From Marinilactibacillus sp042660675 (GTDB lineage Bacteria; Bacillota; Bacilli; Lactobacillales; Carnobacteriaceae_A), in NCBI RefSeq assembly GCF_042660675.1, contig NZ_JBHSUL010000017.1, forward strand, positions 1 through 64,000: a stretch of DNA of 64,000 bases. Direction: 5' to 3'. Shown piece after piece: positions 42,693 through 51,134 of this stretch. A program made the translations under genes and the position numbers. The notes below the pieces were generated by a model, which was given only the letters and a program-made list of their open reading frames with translations, did not search any database and was not told where the DNA came from. The stretch's first letter is position 1, and every line of letters starts with the position of its first letter.

Positions 42693-43550
42693 ATGAGTTC
42701 AGAAAAAATTTTAATCACAGGTGCTGGAACGGGTTTTGGAAAAATGTTCGCGATTGAACTTGCAAAGATGGGTAAAGAGGTCATTGCAACAACAGAAGTG
42801 TACTCGCAAGTATCTGCACTAGAAAAAGAAGTAAAAGAACAAGGTCTTACGATGCAGATTGATAAATTAGACGTAACAGATCCTAAGGACAGAGAAAAAG
42901 CCTGGAATTGGGATATTGATGTTTTAGTAAACAACGCAGCAATTAAAGAGGGCGGGGCCTTGGTTGATATACCTGAGGACAACCTACGTAATCAATTTGA
43001 TGTGAATGTTATTGGTCCAGTTCTATTGACACAGGGATTTGCTCGTAAGATGATTGAAAAGAATAAAGGAAGAATTGTTTTTGTTTCTTCTATATCAGGA
43101 ATGATGGTCAATCCATTTTCCGGACCATATTCTGCTTCTAAATACGCTACAGAAGCGTTAGTAAATACGCTCTCTCAAGAACTACAAGAGTTTAATATAG
43201 AAGTTGCTACGATTAACCCAGGGCCATATTTGACTGGGTTCAACGACCGTGAAATGGAAGTTTGGAGAAGCTGGCAAGATGATGCCTCTAAGCGTGTATT
43301 CAATTACGAAGACATTGCGTTTCCATTTGAACAATTCAACCCAGAAGAGTTAATAGAAGGGGGACTTAAAGTCATCTTAGGAGAAACAAAATCTTACCGT
43401 AACGTGATACCTGAAAAGATGATTTCTCAAGTTAAAGAACAACAAGAATATCTGTGGAACAAAAAAACAGATGAAGCATTGGGCGAACGTCACCAGATGG
43501 TTCAAAAAGCCTATGATCTAGAACCGGAAACAAAAGCAGAAGATTATTAA
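42693..43550 (+). CDS. Short-chain dehydrogenase/reductase
   Basis: A 285-residue SDR. Nucleotide-binding TGAGTGFGKMFA at the N-terminus, NNAA motif (VLVNNAAIKEGG), and the catalytic Ser-Tyr-Lys (SSISGMM ... YSASKYATEAL). NAD(P)-dependent oxidoreductase of unknown substrate. Single gene with a strong terminator. Confidence 0.92.
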   Translation: MSSEKILITGAGTGFGKMFAIELAKMGKEVIATTEVYSQVSALEKEVKEQGLTMQIDKLDVTDPKDREKAWNWDIDVLVNNAAIKEGGALVDIPEDNLRNQFDVNVIGPVLLTQGFARKMIEKNKGRIVFVSSISGMMVNPFSGPYSASKYATEALVNTLSQELQEFNIEVATINPGPYLTGFNDREMEVWRSWQDDASKRVFNYEDIAFPFEQFNPEELIEGGLKVILGETKSYRNVIPEKMISQVKEQQEYLWNKKTDEALGERHQMVQKAYDLEPETKAEDY

Positions 43551-43555
43551 TCTTA

Positions 43556-43597
43556 AAAACGGCAAGTGCCCAAAAAAGGTACTTGCCGTTTTTTGAT
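43556..43597 (+). terminator. Terminator after the SDR gene
   Basis: AAAAACGGCAAGTGCC pairs with GGTACTTGCCGTTTTTT with one mismatch. Confidence 0.92.
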
Positions 43598-43611
43598 AAA
43601 TTCATCATCGC

Positions 43612-43679
43612 CTCTGTGCATAAGAGAGTGTTTTGATAAAGTGGGTCTCTTCTACTCTTTCGTGCACAGAGTAGAAGAG
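43612..43679. repeat. Nested inverted repeats between the SDR and HxlR genes
   Basis: A perfect 12-bp stem (CTCTTCTACTCT at 43647-43658 with AGAGTAGAAGAG at 43668-43679) has in its loop and right arm TGCACAGAG, which is complementary to CTCTGTGCA at 43612-43620. The two pairings are mutually exclusive. No T-run follows on either strand, so it is not a plain terminator. Confidence 0.6.
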
Positions 43680-43847
43680 GGGGAGAGAGGGGAAGACATA
43701 AACTGACGATCTAGTGTTCATGTTAAAAAATCTTACCTTTAAACAAAGACCGCTATACGATAAGTTTTATTAATGTTAAACTGCATGAGTAAGTAATAGA
43801 AGTAGAAGAAGTGTTCAATCTATAACTCAATCAAAGGGGACTATTGC

Positions 43848-44195
43848 ATGAAAGAACAGACTATAGAAAAGGTTACAGAATTGGAGAATACTGGATTTGG
43901 ATTTACGTTATCTTTAATAAAAGGAAAACATAAAATGCTTATTCTATATTTACTTTTTGAGCATCAAACCATTAGACATAATGAATTGAAGCGTCAAATA
44001 GGGACTATTTCTTATAAATCATTGAGCTGTATGCTGAAAGAATTAGAAAAAGATCAGTTGGTTAATAGAGTTGAATTTCCTCAGATACCTCCAAAAGTTG
44101 AATACTCACTAACCGAACGCGGAAAATCATTAATGCCTGTAATCAACTCAATGTGCGAGTGGGGAGAAAACGAACAAAGACTAGCTAAAAATTAA
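43848..44195 (+). CDS. HxlR-family (YodB-like) transcriptional regulator
   Basis: A 115-residue winged-helix protein with the HxlR core (KHKMLILYLLFEHQTIRHNELKRQIGTISYKSLSCMLKELEKDQLV). YodB, HypR and QsrR relatives sense quinones or disulfide stress through cysteines; a Cys is seen at SCMLKE and another near the C-terminus. The gene converges on, and overlaps by four bases at the 3' end, a quinone reductase gene, whose promoter holds a likely operator. Confidence 0.88.
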   Translation: MKEQTIEKVTELENTGFGFTLSLIKGKHKMLILYLLFEHQTIRHNELKRQIGTISYKSLSCMLKELEKDQLVNRVEFPQIPPKVEYSLTERGKSLMPVINSMCEWGENEQRLAKN

Positions 44196-44749
44196 GCATA
44201 TGAACTACAGGTATATTTGCTTTCAAGTGATTTCTTAAGAAAATGGATATAGTCTTTAGCGCTTGCATTAATTTCGTCCTGGGTACTAAAACTCGTTCCG
44301 TAAAAAGCGAAAAACGGTTGATAGTCTGCCTTACAATATTTTGCGGTCACTTCAAAGGGGGCTAAGATATCCTTTAAAGTATATTGATATCTTCCTTTTT
44401 TTTCATAATCCATTCGTTCACTGCCTACAGAAACAGCTAAAGTTAATTTTCGATCTTTTAAATGTGAACCTGATTCTCCAAATGCCCAGCCATCTATAAA
44501 AACGTCGTCTAACCATTGTTTGAGAATAGGAGGGGCGTTGAACCATTGTATTGGAAATTGCAAAACCAAATTTCCATGTGAAGCGATAAGGGCTTGTTCT
44601 TTCTGGACATCTATTACGTGGTCAGGATATTCTTTTGATAACTCATGTACAGTAAACAAGTCAGGATACTGTTCTATTTCTTTAACCCATGCGCTGTTGA
44701 CAATAGAAGTCTCAATCGATGGATGCGCAACAATTACTAATGTTTTCAT
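44192..44749 (-). CDS. Flavodoxin-fold NAD(P)H quinone oxidoreductase
   Basis: A 185-residue flavoprotein of the NQO1/MdaB/KefF group. FMN/FAD-binding IVAHPSIETSIVN at the N-terminus, FPIQWFNAPPILKQWLDDVF and the FGESG loop are characteristic. It reduces quinones by two electrons, avoiding semiquinone toxicity. GGAGGATT precedes the ATG. Likely repressed by the neighbouring HxlR protein. Confidence 0.9.
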   Translation of the reverse strand: MKTLVIVAHPSIETSIVNSAWVKEIEQYPDLFTVHELSKEYPDHVIDVQKEQALIASHGNLVLQFPIQWFNAPPILKQWLDDVFIDGWAFGESGSHLKDRKLTLAVSVGSERMDYEKKGRYQYTLKDILAPFEVTAKYCKADYQPFFAFYGTSFSTQDEINASAKDYIHFLKKSLESKYTCSSYA

Positions 44750-44775
44750 TTGAATCCTCCTTTATATTTATATTT

Positions 44776-44831
44776 ATTATAATGATTCATTCAAAATGAT
44801 GTAAGTACGCACTTTTTATTTAGGTACTTAC
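44776..44831 (-). promoter_or_regulatory. Quinone reductase promoter with HxlR-type operator
   Basis: Leftward -35 TTACAT and -10 TATAAT are 17 bases apart. The inverted repeat GTAAGTAC (44801-44808) / GTACTTAC (44824-44831) overlaps the -35, where binding would block RNA polymerase. The half-sites resemble YodB-type operators. A related half-site GAGTAAGTAA lies upstream of the HxlR gene itself near 43791. Confidence 0.7.
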
Positions 44832-45380
44832 TAAAATGTTAGTATCCAGTGATTCATCTTAAAGATTAACCGTTTTAAGGTATATTGAAACAAAAAACGT
44901 ATTCATTAACTAGCTTGAAAATAAAATATGACGTGTGATTTCGTTTAATGACAAATTCATCTGTAATTGACACAATCATTTTTTAATTCATATACAAATT
45001 ATAAATCTATAAAAATGAAGTTTTTTATTTATACGGATTGAATTGAATAATCGAATAGCAAATATAAAGTACTCAAAATTCAACGTGAAGTTTGCAAAGA
45101 TATGAGAAGTTAAGTGATAATCTATCTAGATTTCTTCAAGAATCTAAAGCATTATCTAATAAGCTGTTCATTCTAAAATTCTTCTTGTAAAAAGTATTCG
45201 AAAACATATCTGAGTAGAGAATCTAAAATAAACATGCTTTAAAAAAAGACTAAATAATCAAAAAAATAGGGTATTTAATATTACGGTAGTAATTTAGAGT
45301 ATAGACTTTTGATTTTATAAATTAGTTTACATAATATATATTATACAAAGTAGATTATATGAAATAAAGTCTCTTCTCAA
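44832..45380. other. Long AT-rich stretch without a gene
   Basis: About 550 bases, very AT-rich, with many stop codons in all frames and no ribosome-site-plus-start pair that opens a reasonable frame. Small AT palindromes such as ATTAC/GTAAT are present, but no recognised RNA. It separates the quinone reductase unit from the leftward accessory genes and may be a decayed or horgenized region of transferred DNA. Confidence 0.55.
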
Positions 45381-45383
45381 TCG

Positions 45384-45408
45384 GTCTAGATTGAAATTCA
45401 ATCTAGAC
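45384..45408 (-). terminator. Inverted repeat after the GNAT gene, probable terminator
   Basis: GTCTAGATTGA and TCAATCTAGAC form a perfect 11-bp stem with a 3-base loop. No good T-run adjoins it, so termination is inferred from position. Confidence 0.6.
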
Positions 45409-45423
45409 TATTTAATCCTTATA

Positions 45424-45948
45424 TTAATCTACTTGAGCTTTTGAAATATCATCCCAAGCTAATATGGATTCTTCCAAATTTTTTCCAGAAATCAATAATT
45501 GTTTTGAGTTTAAATATTTTCCGCCAAGTTTTTCATAGAACTTTATAGCTTTGTTGGCTGCTAATACTTGTACAAGCATTTTCTTATGATTCAGTCTTAA
45601 CAAATCATCCATTAAATGACTCACAAGTTTTTTACCTAATTGATTTCCTTGATATGCTTCAAGTATGTATATCGCGTGAAGTTCACAGTCGTATTCTGGA
45701 TGTGCTTTTACTAGTCGGTTTCGACCGCCAGTAATGAATCCTACGATTTGATTGCTATCGTTTATAGCTACATAACTAATGGGACTGTTTTCAGAAAAAT
45801 AAGTTTGAAACCTATTTGTATAGAAATCGTAATTCATCTTATTTAGAAATTTTTCAGGTACAATTCCGTTATATGTACTTCTCCAGCTCTCAACCTGGAC
45901 TCTAGCAACTTGCTCTGCGTCTTCTAACCTTGTTTTACGTAGGTACAT
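45424..45948 (-). CDS. GNAT-family N-acetyltransferase
   Basis: A 174-residue acetyltransferase. Acetyl-CoA-binding motif A is seen as LHAIYILEAYQGNQLGKKLV, preceded by the strand with VAINDSNQIVGFITGG, and followed by VLAANKAIKFYEKLGG. Substrate unknown. GGAGG lies 6 bases before the chosen ATG (MYLRKTRL); a start four codons upstream would overlap that site. It follows three tiny membrane-protein genes in the same direction. Confidence 0.88.
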   Translation of the reverse strand: MYLRKTRLEDAEQVARVQVESWRSTYNGIVPEKFLNKMNYDFYTNRFQTYFSENSPISYVAINDSNQIVGFITGGRNRLVKAHPEYDCELHAIYILEAYQGNQLGKKLVSHLMDDLLRLNHKKMLVQVLAANKAIKFYEKLGGKYLNSKQLLISGKNLEESILAWDDISKAQVD

Positions 45949-45967
45949 AAAAACCTCCATCGAATTT

Positions 45968-46225
45968 TCAATTCATCATCTCCTCAACCAATTTTCGAAT
46001 TGAATACATCATAATCATCATTCCCATTATACCAACGAATATAAATACGTCTGACTCTTCAATATAAGTCATACCCATAGTAAATGCTAAAAACCCAAAA
46101 ATTGCTCCTAGAATATAGATGAACTTTTTTCTAAAAGGTTTATGATTGGTTTGTTCAGATTCAGTACAAGTACTTTTCAAATTGGATATATCCTTAAATT
46201 CTCTTAAAACTTTATTCACACTCAT
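45968..46225 (-). CDS. Small membrane protein, 85 residues
   Basis: Hydrophilic N-terminal 30 residues, then two closely spaced membrane helices (FIYILGAIFGFLAFTMGM and VFIFVGIMGMMIMMYS). Not recognised. It overlaps the upstream gene by four bases (ATGA), so the two are translated together. Confidence 0.6.
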   Translation of the reverse strand: MSVNKVLREFKDISNLKSTCTESEQTNHKPFRKKFIYILGAIFGFLAFTMGMTYIEESDVFIFVGIMGMMIMMYSIRKLVEEMMN

Positions 46226-46404
46226 TGGTCACCCTCTTTTTCTTTAAAGAAAAATTCTAATATCATACTTACTAAAAATCCAATCAAACCACCCAATAGA
46301 ATCCTCGGAAGTGTATTTAAATGTTCAGTTGGTATAAACTCAAATATCGTAACGATTACTATTGGCATGACTATAATATAAACCCAATTTCTTTTTTTTG
46401 TCAT
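46222..46404 (-). CDS. Small membrane protein, 60 residues
   Basis: Two membrane helices (WVYIIVMPIVIVTIFEFI and ILLGGLIGFLVSMILEFFF) with a short loop, Lys-rich start and an acidic tail. The ATG of MTKKRNW was chosen because AAAGGA lies upstream; an earlier start lacks a site. Coupled to the downstream 85-residue gene. Not recognised. Confidence 0.55.
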   Translation of the reverse strand: MTKKRNWVYIIVMPIVIVTIFEFIPTEHLNTLPRILLGGLIGFLVSMILEFFFKEKEGDQ

Positions 46405-46494
46405 TTTGCAAACATTCCTTTCAGAATTAATGAGAACACAAATTAAAGACAACGTTTTATCTATCCCAATCACTTATTTCTTAAGATTATCACT

Positions 46495-46710
46495 TTACTC
46501 AAACAATTTAAGAAGATCTACGTCGAATCTCGTTGAAAAGTAAAGCAATCCAATGATTACTAGTATGAAAACCACAATAATGAGAAAAACGAGTGCAAAG
46601 CCTCCTGCACATGAGAAGCCTTTACTTCCATAAAGTTCGGTTTCCTCTTCCTCACTTAACTCAATTCTACGGAACTTTTCTTCTTTATTCTTTTTTGGAT
46701 GACCAATCAT
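46495..46710 (-). CDS. Small single-pass membrane protein, 71 residues
   Basis: A charged Lys/Glu-rich N-terminus of about 30 residues and one long membrane helix (ALVFLIIVVFILVIIGLLYF). AGGAGAG precedes the ATG. Not recognised; it forms a run with the two genes after it. Confidence 0.55.
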   Translation of the reverse strand: MIGHPKKNKEEKFRRIELSEEEETELYGSKGFSCAGGFALVFLIIVVFILVIIGLLYFSTRFDVDLLKLFE

Positions 46711-46805
46711 TACTAAAGCTCTCCTAAATGAATCATAGTTTTTTAGTTCTACAGGCGCTATTTGGGGGCTAACATCATCTTATCTATGTTTATTAATCTC
46801 TAAAT

Positions 46806-47696
46806 CTATTGGTTATAAAATTCCTCGTACCATTCTGCTGTTCCTATTTGACCAATTGTAACATTTAATATATTTTGATCAATAAAGAACTGAATCCAAT
46901 CACTGATTTCGCTTTTTTCAAGAGATTTTAATGGGATTGCTACAATTTTTCCAGCGATATACTGAGTGTTTTCTGGAAAGTCTTTTATTATTTTTAGTTC
47001 TTCATACTTTTCTTTATCCAAATGTACTTTAATATATTTTTCTGTTTCTTCTTCCCTTGTCTCTAGCAAGATATGACCATCTTTAAAGAATAGAATCCGA
47101 TCAGCATACAGATCCAAGTTATCTAGTAAATGTGACGCAATCAAAATGACTTTTCCTCGCCTTTTTAACTCAATCAGTTCATTCGTCAATAATGTTACAT
47201 TATCGGGATCAAGCCCGTTCATCACTTCATCCATAAGCATGATATCTGTATCCGCAGCAAGCAGCATCGCAAAAGCTAACCTTTGGCGCATCCCAAGAGA
47301 ATAAGTTCCTACCGGCTTTTTAACGTAATGCGTCATGTTTAAGGATTCGATGATGTCGTCTATACTAGATACCTTCCCTTTCCACATTTTTGCATACAAC
47401 TTCATATGTTCATATCCGCTGAGTTCTGCATACAAATCATTTAATTCAGGTAAAAAGGACAGGTACTGGTGCATCTTAATTTCCTGCTTTTTAGACCGAT
47501 AGCCATACTGATCTAAAATGGTTATCTCCCCTGCATCTGGCGTAAGAAAATTCATAATAATATTCAGTAAAGTGGACTTGCCTGTTCCGTTCGGTGCAAC
47601 GAGTCCAATGATTTCTCCTTTGTGAGCTTCAAAACTAACTTCTTTTAAAATGTCTTTTTCTCCAAAAGACTTGAACACTTGATTGATCTTAAGCAT
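46806..47696 (-). CDS. ABC transporter ATP-binding protein
   Basis: A 296-residue ATPase. Walker A is APNGTGKST (with Ala in place of the usual first Gly-Pro-context residue), signature YSLGMRQRLAFA, Walker B DIMLMDEVMNGLD, and His switch ASHLL. It pairs with the two permeases encoded upstream. The ATG at MLKINQVF is preferred: GGAGG is 9 bases before it and would abut the earlier ATG. The set could be an exporter of peptides, lipids or antibiotics; substrate unknown. Confidence 0.9.
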   Translation of the reverse strand: MLKINQVFKSFGEKDILKEVSFEAHKGEIIGLVAPNGTGKSTLLNIIMNFLTPDAGEITILDQYGYRSKKQEIKMHQYLSFLPELNDLYAELSGYEHMKLYAKMWKGKVSSIDDIIESLNMTHYVKKPVGTYSLGMRQRLAFAMLLAADTDIMLMDEVMNGLDPDNVTLLTNELIELKRRGKVILIASHLLDNLDLYADRILFFKDGHILLETREEETEKYIKVHLDKEKYEELKIIKDFPENTQYIAGKIVAIPLKSLEKSEISDWIQFFIDQNILNVTIGQIGTAEWYEEFYNQ

Positions 47697-47715
47697 ATCC
47701 TGCATCCTCCTAACC

Positions 47716-48921
47716 TTAAATAATCGCTCTGACCCTCTTGAACCGACTAACCAGGAACAATAAGATCTCCACAACAACTATCGCTGCAACTATTGATGCG
47801 ATCCCTATTTCAAAAGAAATCACTGATGAATTGTATAAATGATTCTGATAACCCGATAAAACTTCTCCTACTCGAAAAAAGGTTGAGGGGAATAGATCGA
47901 CATTTGAAAAGTACCCAATGCCTCTTATATAATAGAGCCTTTCTGTGAATATCACTGCGAGTCCGACTAATAGATTGAAATATTCGTTTTTAAGTAGCAA
48001 ACTACATAAGATGATAAAGCGCGTGAATAGATACGCGATTGCGAGCATCAAGCAGATGGCTTGTAAATAGAATAGACCGATTGAAATGATATAGAAGTTT
48101 TCTTCAAGCAGTATAGGACCATTAAACACGGTTACGGGGATTGAGAAACTTCCAAAACCTTCTTTTAGAGCAACTATACTTAGCCCAATCAAAAAGAACG
48201 ATAAACTGACGATACTGAAAGCTGTCAATACTACAGCTGTCTTTACCCATAGTTTTTGCTCGAATGACAAAGGAAAACTTCTAACTAAGGAGAGGTGATT
48301 GCGGTCCTTTGTTACGATATCAATAGAGAAAATCACCACTAAACCAATCAATGCAACGGGTACGATACTTGAATTCCATGCTCGAACGCCTGTCTGTAGA
48401 GCTGTACGTTCTTCAAGAACAGCTGGTGTGATCCTTGTCCCTTTATCTACATAAGCACTATAGCGTGTAGCAGTGTTCAAATACCAATAGCGACCTTCTT
48501 GTAATGGGTACTGCTGATCTATCCCATAATAAGCCGTATTATAAGAAAGAAACTCTGGACTTGAAAAGATCCACTGGTCCTCGTACTGATACCATTTAGC
48601 TGTCGCCCCAGTATAAAAAGCATAGTCTTCTCGATCCAATGCATCTAAACGCATTTCATTAAGTTCAACAAGTGGTGGAAAATAACTTAAAGCAAATGCC
48701 GCTCCTGAACTGATGCCTTCTCCTCTGTAGTTTTCTAACCAATGACTCATCTCATCATAGTCTTGTTGTATCCCTACTGCATCTACTCTTTCATCAGGTT
48801 GATAATTCGGTTCAATCACAAATACATAATACAGTGTCGTAATCAGCAAAAGAATGATCGCCGCAAGATTCTTTTTATTGCGAATGATGCTGTTCAATTC
48901 AAAGAAATAATAAGCCCTCAT
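47716..48921 (-). CDS. ABC transporter permease (second of two)
   Basis: A 401-residue protein with one N-terminal membrane helix, a large extracytoplasmic region (about residues 40-185), then five to six helices. This is the ABC-2 type plan. It overlaps the previous permease gene by four bases (ATGA). Both permeases share the N-terminal architecture and probably form a heterodimer. Confidence 0.8.
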   Translation of the reverse strand: MRAYYFFELNSIIRNKKNLAAIILLLITTLYYVFVIEPNYQPDERVDAVGIQQDYDEMSHWLENYRGEGISSGAAFALSYFPPLVELNEMRLDALDREDYAFYTGATAKWYQYEDQWIFSSPEFLSYNTAYYGIDQQYPLQEGRYWYLNTATRYSAYVDKGTRITPAVLEERTALQTGVRAWNSSIVPVALIGLVVIFSIDIVTKDRNHLSLVRSFPLSFEQKLWVKTAVVLTAFSIVSLSFFLIGLSIVALKEGFGSFSIPVTVFNGPILLEENFYIISIGLFYLQAICLMLAIAYLFTRFIILCSLLLKNEYFNLLVGLAVIFTERLYYIRGIGYFSNVDLFPSTFFRVGEVLSGYQNHLYNSSVISFEIGIASIVAAIVVVEILLFLVSRFKRVRAII

Positions 48922-50066
48922 TCTCCTCCCTCCTTATGACTGGTTGATAGTCGATGTTTTTTAGAAAAATAAATGGATAGTATGATCAGATAGATTAGAC
49001 TCCATAGAGAGTAAATGAGTATTGCCCTAGAGTAAACAATCCCACTTTGACTGAAATTCTCTTTGGCTGTCCCAGTTAAAACGGCTATTGGATTTAGATA
49101 ACTGATTGGCGTATAGGCTAAGATGGTCCATTCTCTGGAAAACAAGAAGCTGATCAGCAGAAAACTACTACCAGAGAACAACGTCAGGTAACGATTTTTT
49201 AAGAAAGTATTCAAAATGGCCGCTAGTAAAACCGTGTGGATGATGAAAACTGTAGAAATCAACAAGCTTCTAAAAATAAATTGACCTGTTGATACTGCCT
49301 CATAGCCTGATACTGAATAAATGACTCTTGGGTACTGCATCGATCCTGCATCGAACGGAATGAGCGAACCTATATAGGCTAAACCGAATAAACCGGTTAA
49401 TACTATTATCGTGGTAACTAGATAAACCACTAGCTTTCCAAGCAGTCGTTGACTTGCATTGATAGGATAGGCTTGAATGATGGTGTGATGTGCATCATCT
49501 TTTGTCAGAATATCACTTGTCAATAAAAGTAAAAAGATAAAAAACACACTACTGAATGCCGTGATGCTTAGGACTAAATATGTCGAGCTACTTTGTGCAT
49601 CTCTTTCGATTGTTTGGTTCTGATCTTTTAGTGCTTGATAATAGACGGACTCTCTCAAAGATTGCTCTAGTGGGACAAAGAAATTCTGATTAAACGATTC
49701 ATATCCTTTTTCGTGTGCTTGAATTCTTGATTGTGCTAGCTCCAGCCCAATAGAGGTATATTCATTCAAGTCATCGTAAAAGGTCAAAGCAACCTCCTGA
49801 CTCCCAATCAGTTGTGACTCTTTCAAAACATCCTCATAAACAGGATATTTACCGGGATTTTCTTCTACAATATGTACGGGAAAACTAGAAATAGCATTTC
49901 TAACGGTATGTAGTTCATTTTGTGTCTTATTATAAATGTCATTCACCTGTTGGTACGGTATGTAAAACAGTAAACCGATTAAGAAAATCGCTATGCCCAA
50001 AAACAAAAAGCCATTCTTTCGGTCTCTTACGAACAATTCGACTTCAAACCTCAAGTATTCTCTCAT
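48918..50066 (-). CDS. ABC transporter permease (first of two)
   Basis: A 382-residue ABC-2-type permease: N-terminal helix near residues 20-38, an extracytoplasmic region to about 165, then five or six helices. First gene of a three-gene exporter operon (permease, permease, ATPase). Upstream lies an AT-rich promoter region. Substrate unknown. Confidence 0.8.
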   Translation of the reverse strand: MREYLRFEVELFVRDRKNGFLFLGIAIFLIGLLFYIPYQQVNDIYNKTQNELHTVRNAISSFPVHIVEENPGKYPVYEDVLKESQLIGSQEVALTFYDDLNEYTSIGLELAQSRIQAHEKGYESFNQNFFVPLEQSLRESVYYQALKDQNQTIERDAQSSSTYLVLSITAFSSVFFIFLLLLTSDILTKDDAHHTIIQAYPINASQRLLGKLVVYLVTTIIVLTGLFGLAYIGSLIPFDAGSMQYPRVIYSVSGYEAVSTGQFIFRSLLISTVFIIHTVLLAAILNTFLKNRYLTLFSGSSFLLISFLFSREWTILAYTPISYLNPIAVLTGTAKENFSQSGIVYSRAILIYSLWSLIYLIILSIYFSKKHRLSTSHKEGGE

Positions 50067-50159
50067 TGAACCCCACCTTTATTCTAGTACTAATACACTC
50101 ATCTCATTATATTAAAAATTGATTTTAATTAAAACCGTTTTTTAATATTATTTTAATTA

Positions 50160-50197
50160 AAAAAGCAATACTCCTTATTTCAGGAATACTGCTTTAA
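50160..50197 (-). terminator. Terminator after the esterase gene (leftward)
   Basis: AAAGCAGTATTCCT pairs with AGGAGTATTGCTTT with few mismatches and is followed by a T-run on the leftward strand. Confidence 0.85.
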
Positions 50198-50205
50198 TCA
50201 TTACA

Positions 50206-51117
50206 TTATTTCAAACATTTATTCATAAAGTCCAGTATAATTTGAATGACTTCACTAGTATAAAAAGTCGGTCCACCATGGTCCGCACCATCCACACAAT
50301 AAAAGTCCGCTTGAATGTTTTTCTGCTTGCAGAAGTCATAGAGTTCTACACTTTGCTCGAACGGGACAAGGGTATCTTTATTTCCATGAATAATCAATAA
50401 AGGCGCTAGAATATTTGAATCCTTCAAGTAATAAGGTACTGAAGCTCTTTTTGCGTCCTCTGGGTACTCATCTGGCGCTTTTCCTCCAATTAATAAACCA
50501 TCAGGACTAGTTGGCTGAGTATGATCTGTTGCTGAAGTCTGCTTTGTAATCGTAACAAAGTCATAAACGCCATAAAGATCAATACAGGCTTTCAGGTCTG
50601 GTAAGTCAGTATTGGCTGCATCCAATTGCTGACTGTTCCAAGTAGCCCAAGCCATCAGCGCAGTATGGCCCCCGCTTGAGTCTCCACTTATAATGAATTT
50701 GTCTGGATCCAAGTCCATTTCTTTTGCATGACTATCAAGATAACGGATGGCCATTTTAATGTCCTCTACTTGACTAGGAAAAACAGCATCTGGAAGTGGC
50801 ACATATTCAACAATCGCTAATGCATACCCTGCTAGTATGAGCGATTTAAAGTCCAGAATTTTCCCATTTAAATCTTGTTCGAACCAAGCTGATCCTTGCA
50901 CGTGTATTAAAAGCGGGAAAGGTTTCTGGATATTTATAGCGTCCGGATAAACCATCCTGATTCGGAGATTGCGATCCTTCTTGCGTTGATAAATTCTATC
51001 TTCTTTTATGATTGATCCACGCACGTTTCTTATATCGGCCTGTATTGTTTTCATACCTTCAGAATGGGCCTTTGATTTTGGCATAGTGTGTGTATTGTAT
51101 TTCAAATTAGCTACCAT
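50206..51117 (-). CDS. Alpha/beta-hydrolase (BD-FAE / esterase-lipase type)
   Basis: A 303-residue cytosolic hydrolase. Nucleophile Ser in ISGDSSGGHTAL, oxyanion region LLIHVQGSAWF, Asp in IHGNKDTLVP and His in DGADHGG complete the triad. It resembles the acetyl-xylan/feruloyl esterase-like branch. Substrate unknown. It follows the aldo/keto reductase gene in the same direction after 17 bases, so the two are probably one operon. Confidence 0.88.
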   Translation of the reverse strand: MVANLKYNTHTMPKSKAHSEGMKTIQADIRNVRGSIIKEDRIYQRKKDRNLRIRMVYPDAINIQKPFPLLIHVQGSAWFEQDLNGKILDFKSLILAGYALAIVEYVPLPDAVFPSQVEDIKMAIRYLDSHAKEMDLDPDKFIISGDSSGGHTALMAWATWNSQQLDAANTDLPDLKACIDLYGVYDFVTITKQTSATDHTQPTSPDGLLIGGKAPDEYPEDAKRASVPYYLKDSNILAPLLIIHGNKDTLVPFEQSVELYDFCKQKNIQADFYCVDGADHGGPTFYTSEVIQIILDFMNKCLK

Positions 51118-51134
51118 CTCTTCACTCCTTAAAA

